Shown: positions 20,490 to 30,894 of the stretch, piece by piece
Layout: the number at the start of each line of letters is the position of its first letter
How positions within the stretch are numbered: the first letter of the stretch is position 1
DNA from: Prorocentrum cordatum
Lineage: Eukaryota > Sar > Dinophyceae > Prorocentrales > Prorocentraceae
Length of the DNA: 64,000 bases
Assembly: GCA_963575745.1 (NCBI GenBank)
Contig: CAUYUJ010004006.1
Coordinates: 1 to 64,000 of the forward strand
Direction: 5' to 3'
Notes under the pieces: model-generated
Database searches by the model: none
What the model saw: only the letters and a program-made list of their open reading frames with translations
Told to the model about the DNA's origin: nothing
Made by a program: the position numbers and the translations under genes

Positions 20490-21310
20490 GGCCGCACCAC
20501 CACCACCACCAACACCACCACCGCAAACCACAACACCACCACCACAACAACAACAACCACCACCACCACAACCACCACAACCCACCACCACCACAACCAC
20601 CACCATCACCACAAACAACTACACAACCACCACCAAAAATGCCACCACCACCAGCACCACCACAACCCACCAAAACCCGCCAAAACCAACACCACCACCA
20701 CCAAAAACCACCACACCAAAACCAGCACCATCACGACCAGCGCCACCACCACAACCACCACCACAGCCCACCACCAACACCACCACCACAAACCACCACA
20801 CCACCACCACCACCACAACCACCACCACTACCACCACCACAACCCACCACCCACCACCCACCACCACCACCAGCACCGCTACGAGCAGCAGCACCACCAC
20901 AAACCACCACGCAACCACCACCACCACCACCGCCACCACCAATACCACCACCACCCACCACCCCAACCACCACCACAAGAACTCACCACCACCACCGCAA
21001 CAACCCACCACCGCCACCAAAACCACCACCACAACATACCACACCACCACTCCACCACCACTACAACCACCACCACTACCACCACCACAACCCACCACAC
21101 CACCACCACCCGCGCCACCACCACCACCATCACCAGCACCACCTCCACAAACCACCGCCACCACCACCACCGCCACGAACACCACCACAAACCACCACAC
21201 CACAACCATAACCACCACCACCACCACCACCACTGCCACCACCACCACCACCACAAACCACTACCACACCACCAACAAACCACCACCACCACAACCACCA
21301 CCACCACAAG
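20490..21310. repeat. (CCA)n/(CCACAA)n tract, 820 bp
   Basis: CCA triplets with ACA and CAA substitutions. Thr/His/Pro and Val/Gly/Trp frames are repeat translations. Confidence 0.95.
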
Positions 21311-21329
21311 AGAGTTACGCTTAAGGGTA

Positions 21330-22560
21330 AAATAAATCTGCGTAGTGTATTTGCGTCGTGTATTTGCGTAGTGTAGTTGCGTAGTGTATTTGCGTAGTGT
21401 ATTCGCGTGGTGCATTTGCGCAGTATGTTTGCGTAGTGTATTTCGTAATTTATTTGCGTAGTGTATTTGCGTAGTGTCTTCGCGCAAAGTGTTTGCGTAG
21501 TGTGTCTGCGTAGTGTTTTTTACGTCGTGTGTTTGCGCAATGTTTTTTGCGTAATGTTTCTCGCGTAATGTTTCTTGCGTAATGTTTCTTGCGTGATGTT
21601 TTCGCGTAGTGTTTCTTGCGTCGTAATCTTGCGGTGTGCTTTCACGTAACGTGTTTGCGTAATGCTTCTGCGTTGTGTTCCTGCGCAATGTTCTGCGCAG
21701 TGCTTCGGCGTGCCGTTCGGCGAGGCGTTTGAGCGTGTTGTTTCGCGACGTGTTTCGGCGTGGACGACCACGTAGGCGCGTAATGTATTGGCATCGTGTC
21801 TCGGTAACGAGCGTGATTTTTGCGTAGTGCATCTGCGTCGTGTATCTGCGTAGTATATATGCGTAGTGTGTTTACATAGTGTATTTGCGTAGTGTATTTG
21901 CGTAGTGTATTTGCGTAGTGTAGTTACGTAGTGTATTTGCGTAGTGCATTTGCGTACTGTATTTGCGTATTGTGTTTGCACAATGTGTTTGCGTACTGTT
22001 TTTACGTCGTGCTTTTGCGCAATGTTTTCGCGTAGTGTTTATCGCGCAGTGTTTCGTGCGTAGCGTTTATTGCGTGATGCTTTCGCGTAAAATTCTTGCG
22101 TCGTGTTCTTGCGATGTGCTTTCACGTAACGTGTTTGCGCAATGCTTCTGCGCTGTGTTCCTGCGCATTGTTTCTGCGCAGTGCTTACGCGTGCCGGTCG
22201 GCGTGGCGTTTCGGCGCATTGTTTCGCGACGTGTTTCGGCGTGGACGCCTACGTAGGCGCGTAATGGATTGGAATCGTGTCTCGGGAACGAGCATGATTT
22301 TGCGTAGTGTATCTGCGTAGTGTATCTGCGTAGTGTATTTGCGAAGTGTATGTGCGTAGTGTATCTGCGTAGTGCATATGCGTAGTGTATTTGCGTAGTG
22401 TATTTGCGTAGTGTTTGCGTCATGGTTTTACGTCGTGCTGTTGCGTAATGTTTTCTCGTGATGCGTTTCGCGAAATGTTTCTCGCGTAGCGTTTCCAGCG
22501 TAGTGTTTCTTGCGTGATGCTGTTGTTGCGTAATGTTTTCGCTTTGTGCCTCTCGAGCAG
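21330..22560 (+). repeat. GCGTAGTGTATTT minisatellite with 480-bp higher-order repeat
   Basis: Basic units of about 15-17 bp (GCGTAGTGTNTTT and GCGTAATGTTTCT). Over this, a 480-bp higher-order period is visible: AATGCTTCTGCG at 21661 recurs at 22141, and the GGCGTGGACG...GTAGGCGCGTAATG block at about 21750 recurs about 480 bp later. The minus strand stays open and reads repeated NTLRKYTTQIHYA-type peptide, a consequence of unit length. Confidence 0.93.
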
Positions 22561-22572
22561 CTGTGTACAAAT

Positions 22573-22950
22573 TCCTCCTGCCCTTCCTCCTCCTCCTCCT
22601 CCTCCGAGCTCGCCGCGCGCCCGGCGGGGGAGGCCCGCGTCGTTCCTCCTCCTCCCTCCCTCCTCCTTCTTCCCCCTACCCCCCTCCCCCACCCTCCTCC
22701 TCCCCATTCCTCCCCTTCCCCCCTCCCTCCTCATCCCCATTCCTCCCCTCCCCCCCTCCCTCCTCCGTCTTCCCCCCTCCTCCATCCTCCCTCCTCCTCC
22801 CTACCCCTCCCTCCCCGACCCCCCCTCCTCCTCCTCCATCCCTCTTCCTTCCTCCTCCCCCCCTCCACCACCACCCCCTCCCGAGGGGCGCACGGCTTGG
22901 CCGTCTGACGCCGAGTCTTCTGTGTTCTCAGGGCTCCGGTCGCGGCCACC
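22573..22950. repeat. CCT-rich block with GAGGGGCGCACGG tail, copy 1
   Basis: Pyrimidine-rich CCCTCCTCC units end in CCGAGGGGCGCACGG and CTGACGCCGAG. A second copy of this arrangement is at 23155-23445. Confidence 0.85.
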
Positions 22951-22974
22951 CTGGGCCTGCGCTCCGACGACGGC

Positions 22975-23095
22975 GGCGGCGGCGGCGGCGGAGGAAACGG
23001 ACAAAGAGGAGGAGGAGGAGGAGGAGGAGGAGGAGAAGCAGGAGGAAATGGACGGGGGGGAGGCGGAAGAAAAGGAAGAGGACGAGGAGGAAAGG
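22975..23095. repeat. GGC then (GGA)n tract
   Basis: GGC triplets then GGA triplets, with purine-rich continuation to the second CCT-rich block. Confidence 0.9.
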
Positions 23096-23154
23096 TCCGC
23101 GCTGGATGCAATATGAACGTTGAGAGCTAATTACATCAGTGTAATTTACCACCC

Positions 23155-23445
23155 TCTTCCCTCCCTCCTCCCTCCCTCCTCCTCCCCACTCTCCCCCTTC
23201 CCCCCTCCCTCCTCCGTCCTCCTCCCTCCCCCTTCCTCCTCCTCTTCCTCCCTCCCCTTTCTCCTCCTCTTCCTCCTCCTCCTCCTCCTCCTCCTCCTCC
23301 TCCTCCGCCTCCGCCTCCTCCCTCCTCCTCCTTCATCTCTCTCCCCCCTCCCTCCCTCCGCCCTCCTCCCTCCCGAGGGGCGCACGGTCAGGCCCTCTGA
23401 CGCCGAGCCTCCTGTTGCATTGCACAGCTGTGTTCTCAAACTCCG
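23155..23445. repeat. CCT-rich block with GAGGGGCGCACGG tail, copy 2
   Basis: Same order as 22573-22950: CCT-rich sequence, CCGAGGGGCGCACGG, then CTGACGCCGAG. Offset between the tails is about 493 bp. Confidence 0.82.
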
Positions 23446-23499
23446 ACCTCATAATCGCACCAGCCCTCTGGGCGTAGGTGGTTTAACGAGTTTTGTTTT

Positions 23500-23582
23500 C
23501 TCTCTTTCCACAGCCCCTCCTAACCCTGCTCGGGGGAGGGGCTTACCCCTCCGTTACCCCTTCCCCTGGGCCCGGGAGGGGG
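23500..23582 (+). repeat. Dispersed TTCCACA-CCCTGCTCGGG repeat, copy 1
   Basis: TTTCCACAGCCCC, CCCTGCTCGGGGGAGGGGCT and CCCCTTCCCCTGG recur in the same order at about 32808-32880, just outside another coding region. Confidence 0.75.
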
Positions 23583-23617
23583 GGGGGGCGACTGTGCTGC
23601 TTGGATCTGGGTCTTGA

Positions 23618-23945
23618 TATCCGGTGGCCGCCCCGAAAAGTAGAAAAGCACGAAAAGCGCGAAAAGTAGAAAAGCGCGAAAAGCGCGAAAAGTGCGAAAA
23701 GTAACAAATTCTGAAAGTGCGAAAAGCGCGAAACGCAGAAAAGTGCGAAAAATGCGAAAAGTTGCACGAAACATTTGAAGCGCTTTCGAAACATAGAAAA
23801 GCGCGAAAAGTGCGAAGAGCGAGAGAAGAGCGACAATGGATACAGCGATGCGCGCAAGAGGCCGAAGAGCGCGAACTGTTCGAATGGCGCGCGAAAAGTG
23901 CAACAAAAAGCACGAAACGCGCAAAAAACGCGAAAAGTTTAGATA
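23618..23945 (+). repeat. GCGAAAAGT minisatellite, left arm
   Basis: Units of 8 to 13 bp of the form GCGAAAAG, TAGAAAAG and TGCGAAAAG. Units become more diverged rightwards, where a frame rich in Lys, Arg and Glu stays open (CEKCEKLHETFEALSKHRK), which need not be coding. Confidence 0.9.
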
Positions 23946-24019
23946 ACAAGGCGCCGCCCGAATTGAAGACTCGACGACAGTGCGGAACTGCCGCTGGAGC
24001 GCATTTGTATGCCTTCGGT

Positions 24020-24260
24020 CTTCCTCCGCCTTTTCCTCCTCCCCCTTTTCCTCCTCCTCCTCCTCCTCCTCCTCCTCCTCCTCCTCCGCCGCCTCCTCCT
24101 CCTCCTCCTCCTCCTCCTCCTCCTCTTCCTCCTCCTCCTCCTCCTCCATTATCAACAAATTCCGACTGTCCTCGCCCTCCTTGCCTTCAGCCCCCCCTCC
24201 TCCTCCCCCTCCTCCTCCTCCGTTTTCCTCGTGCCTGGCGTTTCTCCCCCCTTCGCCCAA
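24020..24260. repeat. (CCT)n tract
   Basis: CCT triplets with a GCC interruption, purest at about 24050-24150. Confidence 0.93.
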
Positions 24261-24419
24261 TTATGCCCCATCCTGTTGCGACCTGCTCGAATTCTTCCCA
24301 GTCCCCGACCTCCGGCTCCTCCTCGAACCCCCTTTGCTGTGAAACGACTTCGGCGGTGCTGTCGGGGGAATCGGGGAACCTCGGCGGAACGCGATCAGGC
24401 ACGCGGGGGCCAGCCCCTT

Positions 24420-24790
24420 TGCGACGGGGGAATATGCGGGCGAACGCGCGGCGAGAACTGGAGGGAAGCAGCGGGAGAGACGAGGAAAGCGGGGATGCGG
24501 AGGGAGACAAGAGGCGGGCGGGGGGGGGGACAGGGGAGCACGGGCAGAGGGAAGGGGGAGACGGGCACGGAGGGATAGAGGAGGCAGGCGGGGCGAATGA
24601 CGAGCATGGAAAAATGCGGAATCAGATATTGGCGGAGAGGGGAAAAGGGGATGGAGGAGGAAGGGGGGAGAGGGGAGGGAGGAAGGACGGGGGAGAACGG
24701 AAAACAGCAGAGACGGAAGAGGGAAAGAGCAGGGGCGATGGGCAAGGGAAGGCGGCGCGGGGGGAGCAGGGAAGGGAGCGCAGTGTTGCG
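24420..24790. repeat. Polypurine G/A segment
   Basis: Irregular GGGAGA/GGAGG units, highly purine-skewed on the plus strand, lying over the 3' side of the minus-strand coding remnant. Confidence 0.7.
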
Positions 24791-26912
24791 CAAATGGAAA
24801 AGTTCCTCGCACGCCACGTAATTCTCGGCAGCGTGGAACACGTGCCAGAGAGGCGCCCAGAACGCACCATTGACAATGAAGTTCCCGAAAACATCGCCGA
24901 CCAACGCGGCGCCCGCGGCGTCGTCTTCAACGGGGAGGTTCCAACGATAGTTGCGTGTCTTGCACTCGTACTCCTTGGCCTGGCAGTTCCACATGCCCAC
25001 GCCAGTGACGTACTTGAAGTACATCCTCTCATGCCGCCTCTAATTATGCGGCACGGCGTCTCGTCTCCGCATGGGCAGCGCGCGGGCATCACAACGTGCT
25101 CCAACATCTTGCAAGTGATATCGTCGAAAATGGAGCGGACCAACCCGGAGGCTGACGAGCGAAGGTCGGCACCTTCGTCGGCGAGCCTCTGCGACAGCGC
25201 CACGGAGCCGTCTGCGAGGTCCACCATGTCTCCGGGCGCGCGCGCGGGCGAGCTGTCCGGCCGCGGCCCCGCCAACCGGCAGCAGGTCGCCCACGGCCGG
25301 CCCCCCCTCCCATTGCCGCCCGGGCGCGGCAGCGACGCAGGCAGACGCGGCGCGCGATCTTGCACGAGAATCGTTAAATCCGCCGCCGCGCCAGTCGGCG
25401 AGCCATGTTCTCGCGCGCAACACGCCGTCGAGGCGCAACGTGGTTTCCGCGCTTGCGCGGGGGGCCCGCCCCCCGCGGCATCCGGGGGGGGGGGGGGGCG
25501 CCGATCCATAACGACGTGCCCTGCGGGCCCCGGGGGGGAGCTCCGCTCGCCGCGGCCCTCGACGCACGAAGTGCCGCGCTGGCACAGCGGCGGAGATTGC
25601 CGCAAGCGCGCGGATAGGAGGGACGCGCCCAGAGCTGACACCGCCAACATCCGCCAGCTCCAGGGCGCAGTCGGCAACCCCCGCGCCCAGGGACTCGGGG
25701 GAACGGCCGCAACTCGACAACGAGGGCTCGCTTATTCTCTCGAATTTCCTGGACGCACAAGAACGCGCCCGCCCGATGCGGATCTGGAATGAAGACGCCC
25801 ATCTGGATTGGGCGCCCCCCTGCGAAAGTGTCGGGCTGGCCAGGCGGGCGGGTGCAAAGTTGGCCCTGAAACTGAAAACGTGGATTCCGCTGCCGGCGCA
25901 GGTGGAAGTGCTCGGCGATCGTTCCCCACGCCCGCACGCCGCGAAGCGGTCGCCCCGGCGCGCCGCGAGGGAGAGACACCTACAACCCCGACGTCGAGAC
26001 ATTAGACACAACCGCGCCCAGAAGCCGCTTGGCGGCGCGGGCGCCCCATGCACAGCATGAGGCGGCGATGGCGGCAACAGGCGTCGGCGCGGCAGAAGCC
26101 CCAATATACCTGGCAAGTCTGGAAACACTTGGACGGGCGCTGGCACCGCTTCCGCCGCCGCGGGAACTGGTCGAACTGTGCCGCTCCCGATGCTGGGCGG
26201 GAATGTTTCTGCGAATGCTAGACCAACGCCCCGCGCCATTCTTGGCGGGTAAATGCACGCAGCGCGGGCGCGAGCGACCGCCGCGCCCGCGCCGGGCCAA
26301 CGCGATTCCACGCTGCAAGATATGACAGGCGTGGGAGCGACGGTCGCGGAGAGGTCAACAGACGACACGACTGGCAATGGATCGGCGGACTGGGAGAAAT
26401 ACGCAGGCAAAGCAGCAACGACGAAAAAGAAACAGCAACATGCAGATGTGCATCCTGCGGCGTCGTCACTTCGAAGAAGGCTGGCCCCTGCCTAGGAGAG
26501 CCGGCCCCTGCCCCTTGCGCTTGCGGGCCAGGACGAAGCGCAGGTGGCCAAACGTCTCTCCGCAGATGCACGCCCAGCCGCCCGCGCCCTGACGGGTCAC
26601 GAGGGCAGCGACCTCCACGAGGCGGGCCGCCTGGTCGGAGTTGTCGCCGTGGCAGTCAACGTGGCGCCGCGCAGCCCCGGTTGGAAAAAGAACGGCCCAG
26701 GACGGGGACAAAGTGTAAAAGTTTCGTCGCATTGCGACGGCCGTGCGCGCGGCAGGCCAAGGGGGGTGCAAATTTCGAAAATGCCACCTCTGCGGATTGC
26801 GATCGCCAGCGGGCACGGCGAACCGCCACCCTGGCCGACGGGCGAAGCATTCTGGCCGGGGCAGGGCCCAGCACGGCGCCCCGCCCTCGTGATCGCATGC
26901 CCTAGCCGTCAT
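24790..26912 (-). pseudogene. Decayed minus-strand coding region, family unknown
   Basis: Protein-like pieces follow each other on the minus strand in shifting frames. Reading leftward: about 26468-26912 (LVEVAALVTRQGAGGWACIC), 25980-26318 (SVSRLARYIGASAAPTPVAA), 25700-25979 (ADTFAGG-type then GVFIPDPHRAGAFLCVQEIR), 25030-25400 (SGLVRSIFDDITCKMLEHVV and CPCGDETPCRII) and 24790-25024 (YFKYVTGVGMWNCQAKEYEC then GNFIVNGAFWAPLWHVF). The last stretch loosely recalls the His region of trypsin-fold proteases, but no Ser-motif partner is visible, so no function is assigned. At least four frame changes point to introns or decay. It sits inside the inverted arms and may be the element's old cargo. Confidence 0.4.
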
Positions 26913-27039
26913 AGCCTAGGCGGCTGCGGACGCGGCAAAGCACGCGGCGCGTGCGAGGGCAAGCAAAAACGCCAACGGTGGCAAGCAGAGGGATCAGCGA
27001 AGGAATGATCGCTGAGAAACGGCGCGCATACGCATGCAA

Positions 27040-27715
27040 AAGGGCGGGGCAAGAAGGGGCGGGGGAGATTCGAGCAGTTCGGCGAGGAATGAGGCACGGA
27101 GCGCACAGGGGCGAGCGTGGACAGGATAGGATAGCACCATGACGATGTCAATGAGGGGCGAGCGTGGATGAGCGGGGAGGACAAGGGAGAGAAGTGGAGC
27201 CGAGCGGAGCGCGGCGCGGAGGAGCGCGAGGGCGGCCAAGGAGCGGGGGGTAGTGGAAATGACCGGGATGGGAATGAACGGGAAGGAGTCGGGAGAAACG
27301 CGGGGGGCGGCGAAATGGGGGAGCGCGAAGGAACGACGAGAAGTACAATGGAGCGGAATGACGCGAACGAAAGGGAACGAGTGGGGGGGAGTTGAAAGGA
27401 GCGGGGGGGGGTGGAAAGGAAAGTGAAATCCTGGGACGGAGCGGATTGAAGCTGGGGGCACGGAGACGAAAGGAGAGGAGCGGGGAGGAGTGGGCAACAG
27501 TGGGGGGGAGCGCGGAAGGGGAAAAGGGGATTGGAATAGAATGGGGAGGCGCGGGAGGAGCGCGGAGGTTTGCGGGGGCACGCGGCGAACGGGGAATAGG
27601 GCCAAAGTGGAAGGAAGCGGGGAGGGGTAGAAAGGAGAGGAGGGGGGGAAACGAGGGGGGGCGGGGAGGCGGCAGGAAGGAGCTGATAGGGGAACTGGGG
27701 GAGAAAATGGAGCAC
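27040..27715. repeat. Polypurine G/A tract, 675 bp
   Basis: Irregular GGGGAG, GGAACG and GGGGGA units, over 80 percent purine on the plus strand by eye. Open frames in this stretch are low-complexity and not taken as genes. Confidence 0.8.
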
Positions 27716-27861
27716 GCAGCCGATGCCAGGAGGCGCCCGAAACGAAGCACGCTTCACAACGCGCGCTGCCTGCCGCGTCGCACGCGGGGCGGATGCTTCC
27801 CAGCAGCTGCGCCCCGTCGAAAGATTTCGGGGGCGCCCAAATCGCCCCGAACTCTCGCCAG

Positions 27862-28475
27862 AAGCCCGAGTTGCGCACGGCCCGAAAACCACTGGGAAGA
27901 TCGAGGTTCGAGGATCGAGGATCGAGGTTGTTGAACGCGCTACGCGCTCGGCAACCATTGCGAAAAAAAAGCTCCGAAAATGTGGTTTTTTCATTTATAT
28001 ATATATACGAGGAAAAGCGGAACGCAGGAAAAGCGCAAGTGGAACAAGGCCACGCCTCATCATCCTGTCCCTCCTGCCGCTCTCTAGCGTTTCTTTTAGA
28101 ATATGTTGAACAATTCGCGCGTTTCGAACTGGTCCTCCTTCTCGCGCTGCGCACAGAGGTTTCCTGGAGGCCCGAGTTACGCGCGGTCCGAAAACCACTT
28201 GGGAAATGAAGGTTCGAGGATCGAGGATCGAGGTTTTTGAGCGCGCTCGGCAACTATTGCGAAAAATGCAAGGATACTATATATATATATATATAAGAAC
28301 GTGCTCCACGCAAGGGCAAGCGAAACGCAAGGGGGAAAACAAAAAAAAAAATGTGGAACACGGTCACGTCTCATCTTCCTGCCCCTCCTGCCGCTCCTTT
28401 GTTGCTAGTTTAAAATATGTTGAGCCATTCGCGCGATTCGAACTTGTCCTGCTTCTCGCGCTGCCCGCTGTTAAA
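27862..28475 (+). repeat. 305-bp tandem duplication
   Basis: AAGCCCGAGTTGCGCACGGC at 27862 recurs as AGGCCCGAGTTACGCGCGGT near 28167, and the GTTCGAGGATCGAGGATCGA, TATATATA, GTGGAAC, CCCTCCTGCCGCTC and AATATGTTGA landmarks recur in the same order. Units have diverged moderately, mainly in the A-runs and the TATA run. Confidence 0.88.
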
Positions 28476-28639
28476 AGTGCGGTTCCTTCCCGAAGCGTTT
28501 CTCGTTCCACGTCCGCTCTTATCGCGCAAGTCCCGCTTTGCTACCTTTCTCTATTATCGCAAATTTCAAACGCACGTTCCCCGTTTTATCAAGGTTCGAC
28601 TTTCTTGTTTTTCGCACCGAGTAGCGTTTCTCAACTTGT

Positions 28640-29022
28640 TGCACTGCGTTGCTTCGTATTTCTCGCACCTTTCGTCCTTCTCACACTTTTTGTACATGTT
28701 CGCACTTTTCTACTTTTCCACTTTTCGCACTTTTCTACTTTTCGCACGTTCGCGCTTTTCGCGCTTTTCTACTTTTCACACTGTTCTACTTTTCGCGCTT
28801 TTCGAACTATTCGCACTTTTCGCGTTTGTCTACTTTTCTACTTTTCGCAATTTTCGCACTTGTCGCACTTTTCGTGCTTTTCTACTTTTTCTACGTTTTG
28901 CATTTTTCGATTTTTCATATTTTTTTCGACACCTTTCGCACTTTTCATTTTTTCTACTTTTCGCACGTTTCGCACTTTTCGCACTTTTCTACTTTTCGCA
29001 CTTTTCGCGTCCGCCACCGGAT
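28640..29022 (-). repeat. GCGAAAAGT minisatellite, right (inverted) arm
   Basis: CTTTTCGCAC and CTTTTCTACT units, the reverse complement of the left arm, ending in GCCACCGGAT. Phe/Ser/Arg frames arise from the repeat. Confidence 0.9.
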
Positions 29023-29064
29023 GTTTGAGACGCTTAGATAGCCGGCTTAGGGGGGGAAGCGTTA

Positions 29065-29290
29065 GAACCCGCAAGATGGCTCCAAGAGGGGCTCCGAGAC
29101 TTCAAGATGGCCTCCAAGATGGCTCGAGATAGCCCAAGATCGCTCAAGATAGCCGCTGACATCCCTCCAAGAAGCCCCAAGACAGCCCCAAGACGGTTTC
29201 AAGCGCGGCCCAAGAGGGCCCCAAGAGGGCCCCAAGAGCGCCCCAAGAGGGCCCCAAGACGCCCTTTTTGAGCCTCCGATGAGGGGGACC
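29065..29290 (+). repeat. CCAAGATGGC / CCCCAAGAGGG minisatellite
   Basis: Units of 9 to 12 bp begin as CCAAGATGGCT and drift to CCCCAAGAGGGC. The family recurs at 29350-29490, 32925-33265, 33335-33515, 37278-37390 and about 55985-56190. Confidence 0.88.
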
Positions 29291-29349
29291 TGAATTTATG
29301 ACCCCCCTCTTTTGAGCCCCGAGGCCCAACACGGTTCCAAGAGACCTCT

Positions 29350-29490
29350 CACCCACACAGAACCCCAAGAGGGCCCCAATATGGTCCCAAAAGAGCCCCA
29401 AGAAGGCCCCAAGAGGGCCCCAAGAGTACCCCAACAGTCTCCCAAGAGAGCCCCAATATAGCTCCAAGAGACCTCCGAGAACCTCTCACA
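29350..29490 (+). repeat. CCCCAAGAGGG minisatellite
   Basis: Continuation of the preceding family after a short unique interruption carrying ATGACCCCCCTCTTTTGAGC. Confidence 0.8.
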
Positions 29491-30135
29491 ACGACACATC
29501 AACTCGCCTGGGCATCGTTGCTGGATGGGTTGGTGGGGGCGCGCGAAGCGCTTGCCCCCCCCCCGGCCTTTGGGCCACTCCCGGACCGCGGGGAAGACGT
29601 CGACGTCTACGTCGTCGACGGCGACGACGACGACGGCGAGGGCGCGGACGAGGACGAGGACGACGACGGCGGCCGCGGCCGCAGCCTCGACGCACGGAAC
29701 AGGAGGAAGCGGAAGAGGGAGGAACAGGAGGAGGAGGAGGGGGTGGAGGACGACGACGAGGCGGAACAGGGCCTCAATTCGCGCGTCGCACCCCACGACG
29801 CGCGGTTATCTTCGCGCCCTCGGGGGGGCGCCCTGGAAATGGGCAGCTCTCCGGCCCAGGCAGCGACGCGCGAGGCGCGAGCACCTTCGCGCCCCTGGGG
29901 GCGCCCTGGAAAAGGGAAAACAACATAAACATGCGCTTTCGGGGGTCCGCGCTGGTTTTTCGGGTCGGCGACGAGCCCGCCGCGGGCGCCGCCGCGCGCC
30001 TGCGCGGGCCGCGGCAGGCGGGCGCGCGCGCGCGGCGGGCGGGCGCCGCCCCGCGGCGGCGCGAGGCGGCCGCGCCGCGGTCCGCAAAAGCGGCGGGCCC
30101 CCACCGGACTCTGGACGGCCCCGCCGCCGCGCAGC
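29491..30135. other. GC-rich spacer with GAC triplets
   Basis: GACGACG triplets at about 29610-29665, purine-rich sequence to 29760, and a partial family-9 arm near 29920-29975. No supported gene. Confidence 0.5.
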
Positions 30136-30445
30136 CGAGGAGGAGGAGGGGGGAAGAGGGGGGGGGGGGGAGGAGGAGGAGGAGGAGGGGGAGGAGGAGG
30201 AGGAGGAGGAGGAGGAGGAGGAGGAGGAGGAGGAGGAGGAGGAGGAGGAGGAGGAGGAGGAGGAGGGAGGAGGAGGAGGAGGAGGAGGAGGAGGAGGAGA
30301 GGAGGAGGGGGAGAGGGGGAGGTGGAGAAGGAGGAAGAAGGAGGGAGGAGGAAGAGGAGGACGATGAGGAGGAGGAGCGGGGAGATTGGAGGATGGAGAA
30401 GGAGGCAGAAGAGGAGAATGGGGGGGAGGAAAAAAAAAGAAAATG
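30136..30445. repeat. (GGA)n tract
   Basis: GGA triplets, purest at about 30188-30265. Confidence 0.95.
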
Positions 30446-30890
30446 AAGAAGCGCCCGCCGCCCGGAGCGCGGGGGGCACCCTGCAGCAACCCAGGGGGCC
30501 GCCCGCGGGGCCGCCAGGGCAGCCTGCAGGGCCGCCGAGGGGGCGGGGCCGCCTGGGGCGGCGGGGGGCAACCTGCGGCGGCAAGAATCGGCGAAAGGAG
30601 GGGGTGCGCCTCACGACGACGAGGAGCTGCTCCCGCTGCTGCTCGAGCTCGACGTCGCCGCTGGGCGCGCCCGCTCGGGGTTCGGCGCAGCCCGCCGCGC
30701 CCCCTGGGCCAGCCTGGCGCGCCTCTTGGGCCGGGCCCGGCCTGGCGCGGGCAGCCTGGGCCCGGCAGCCAAGGCCAGGCGCGGCCCAGCGCGCCCGGCT
30801 GCTCTGCGGGCCTCGGCGCGGGCAGTCTGGCCCCTGCGCCTTAACTCCGGCGCACTGTTCGCTCGGGCTGCCCGGGGCCCGCCCAGATCT
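30446..30890. other. GC-rich spacer, Pro/Gly/Ala frames
   Basis: Very GC-rich with GGGCCGCC and GGGCCCGG repeats. Open frames on both strands are compositional. Confidence 0.5.
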
Positions 30891-30894
30891 GCGT

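Larger units (their letters stand above)
23618..29022. mobile_element. Candidate 5.4-kb element with long inverted minisatellite arms
   Basis: The left arm (23618-about 23945) is a GCGAAAAGTAGAAAA minisatellite that starts ATCCGGTGGC; the right arm (about 28640-29022) is the same minisatellite on the other strand and ends GCCACCGGAT. Arms are imperfect, over 300 bp each, and head inward. Inside lie a decayed minus-strand coding region, a polypurine tract and a 305-bp tandem duplication. No clear target-site duplication is seen, and no transposase is identified. It may be a foldback-type transposon or two inverted copies of one satellite. Confidence 0.5.

Noticed and set aside
21330-22560. Regular repeats with similar spacers as a possible CRISPR array
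   Set aside because: Units are contiguous with no unique spacers, and the sequence is eukaryotic in character.
23717-25792. 691-codon plus-strand frame starting with Lys/Glu-rich sequence
   Set aside because: It crosses the GCGAAAAGT minisatellite, a CCT tract and a polypurine segment, and is antisense to the more protein-like minus-strand pieces.
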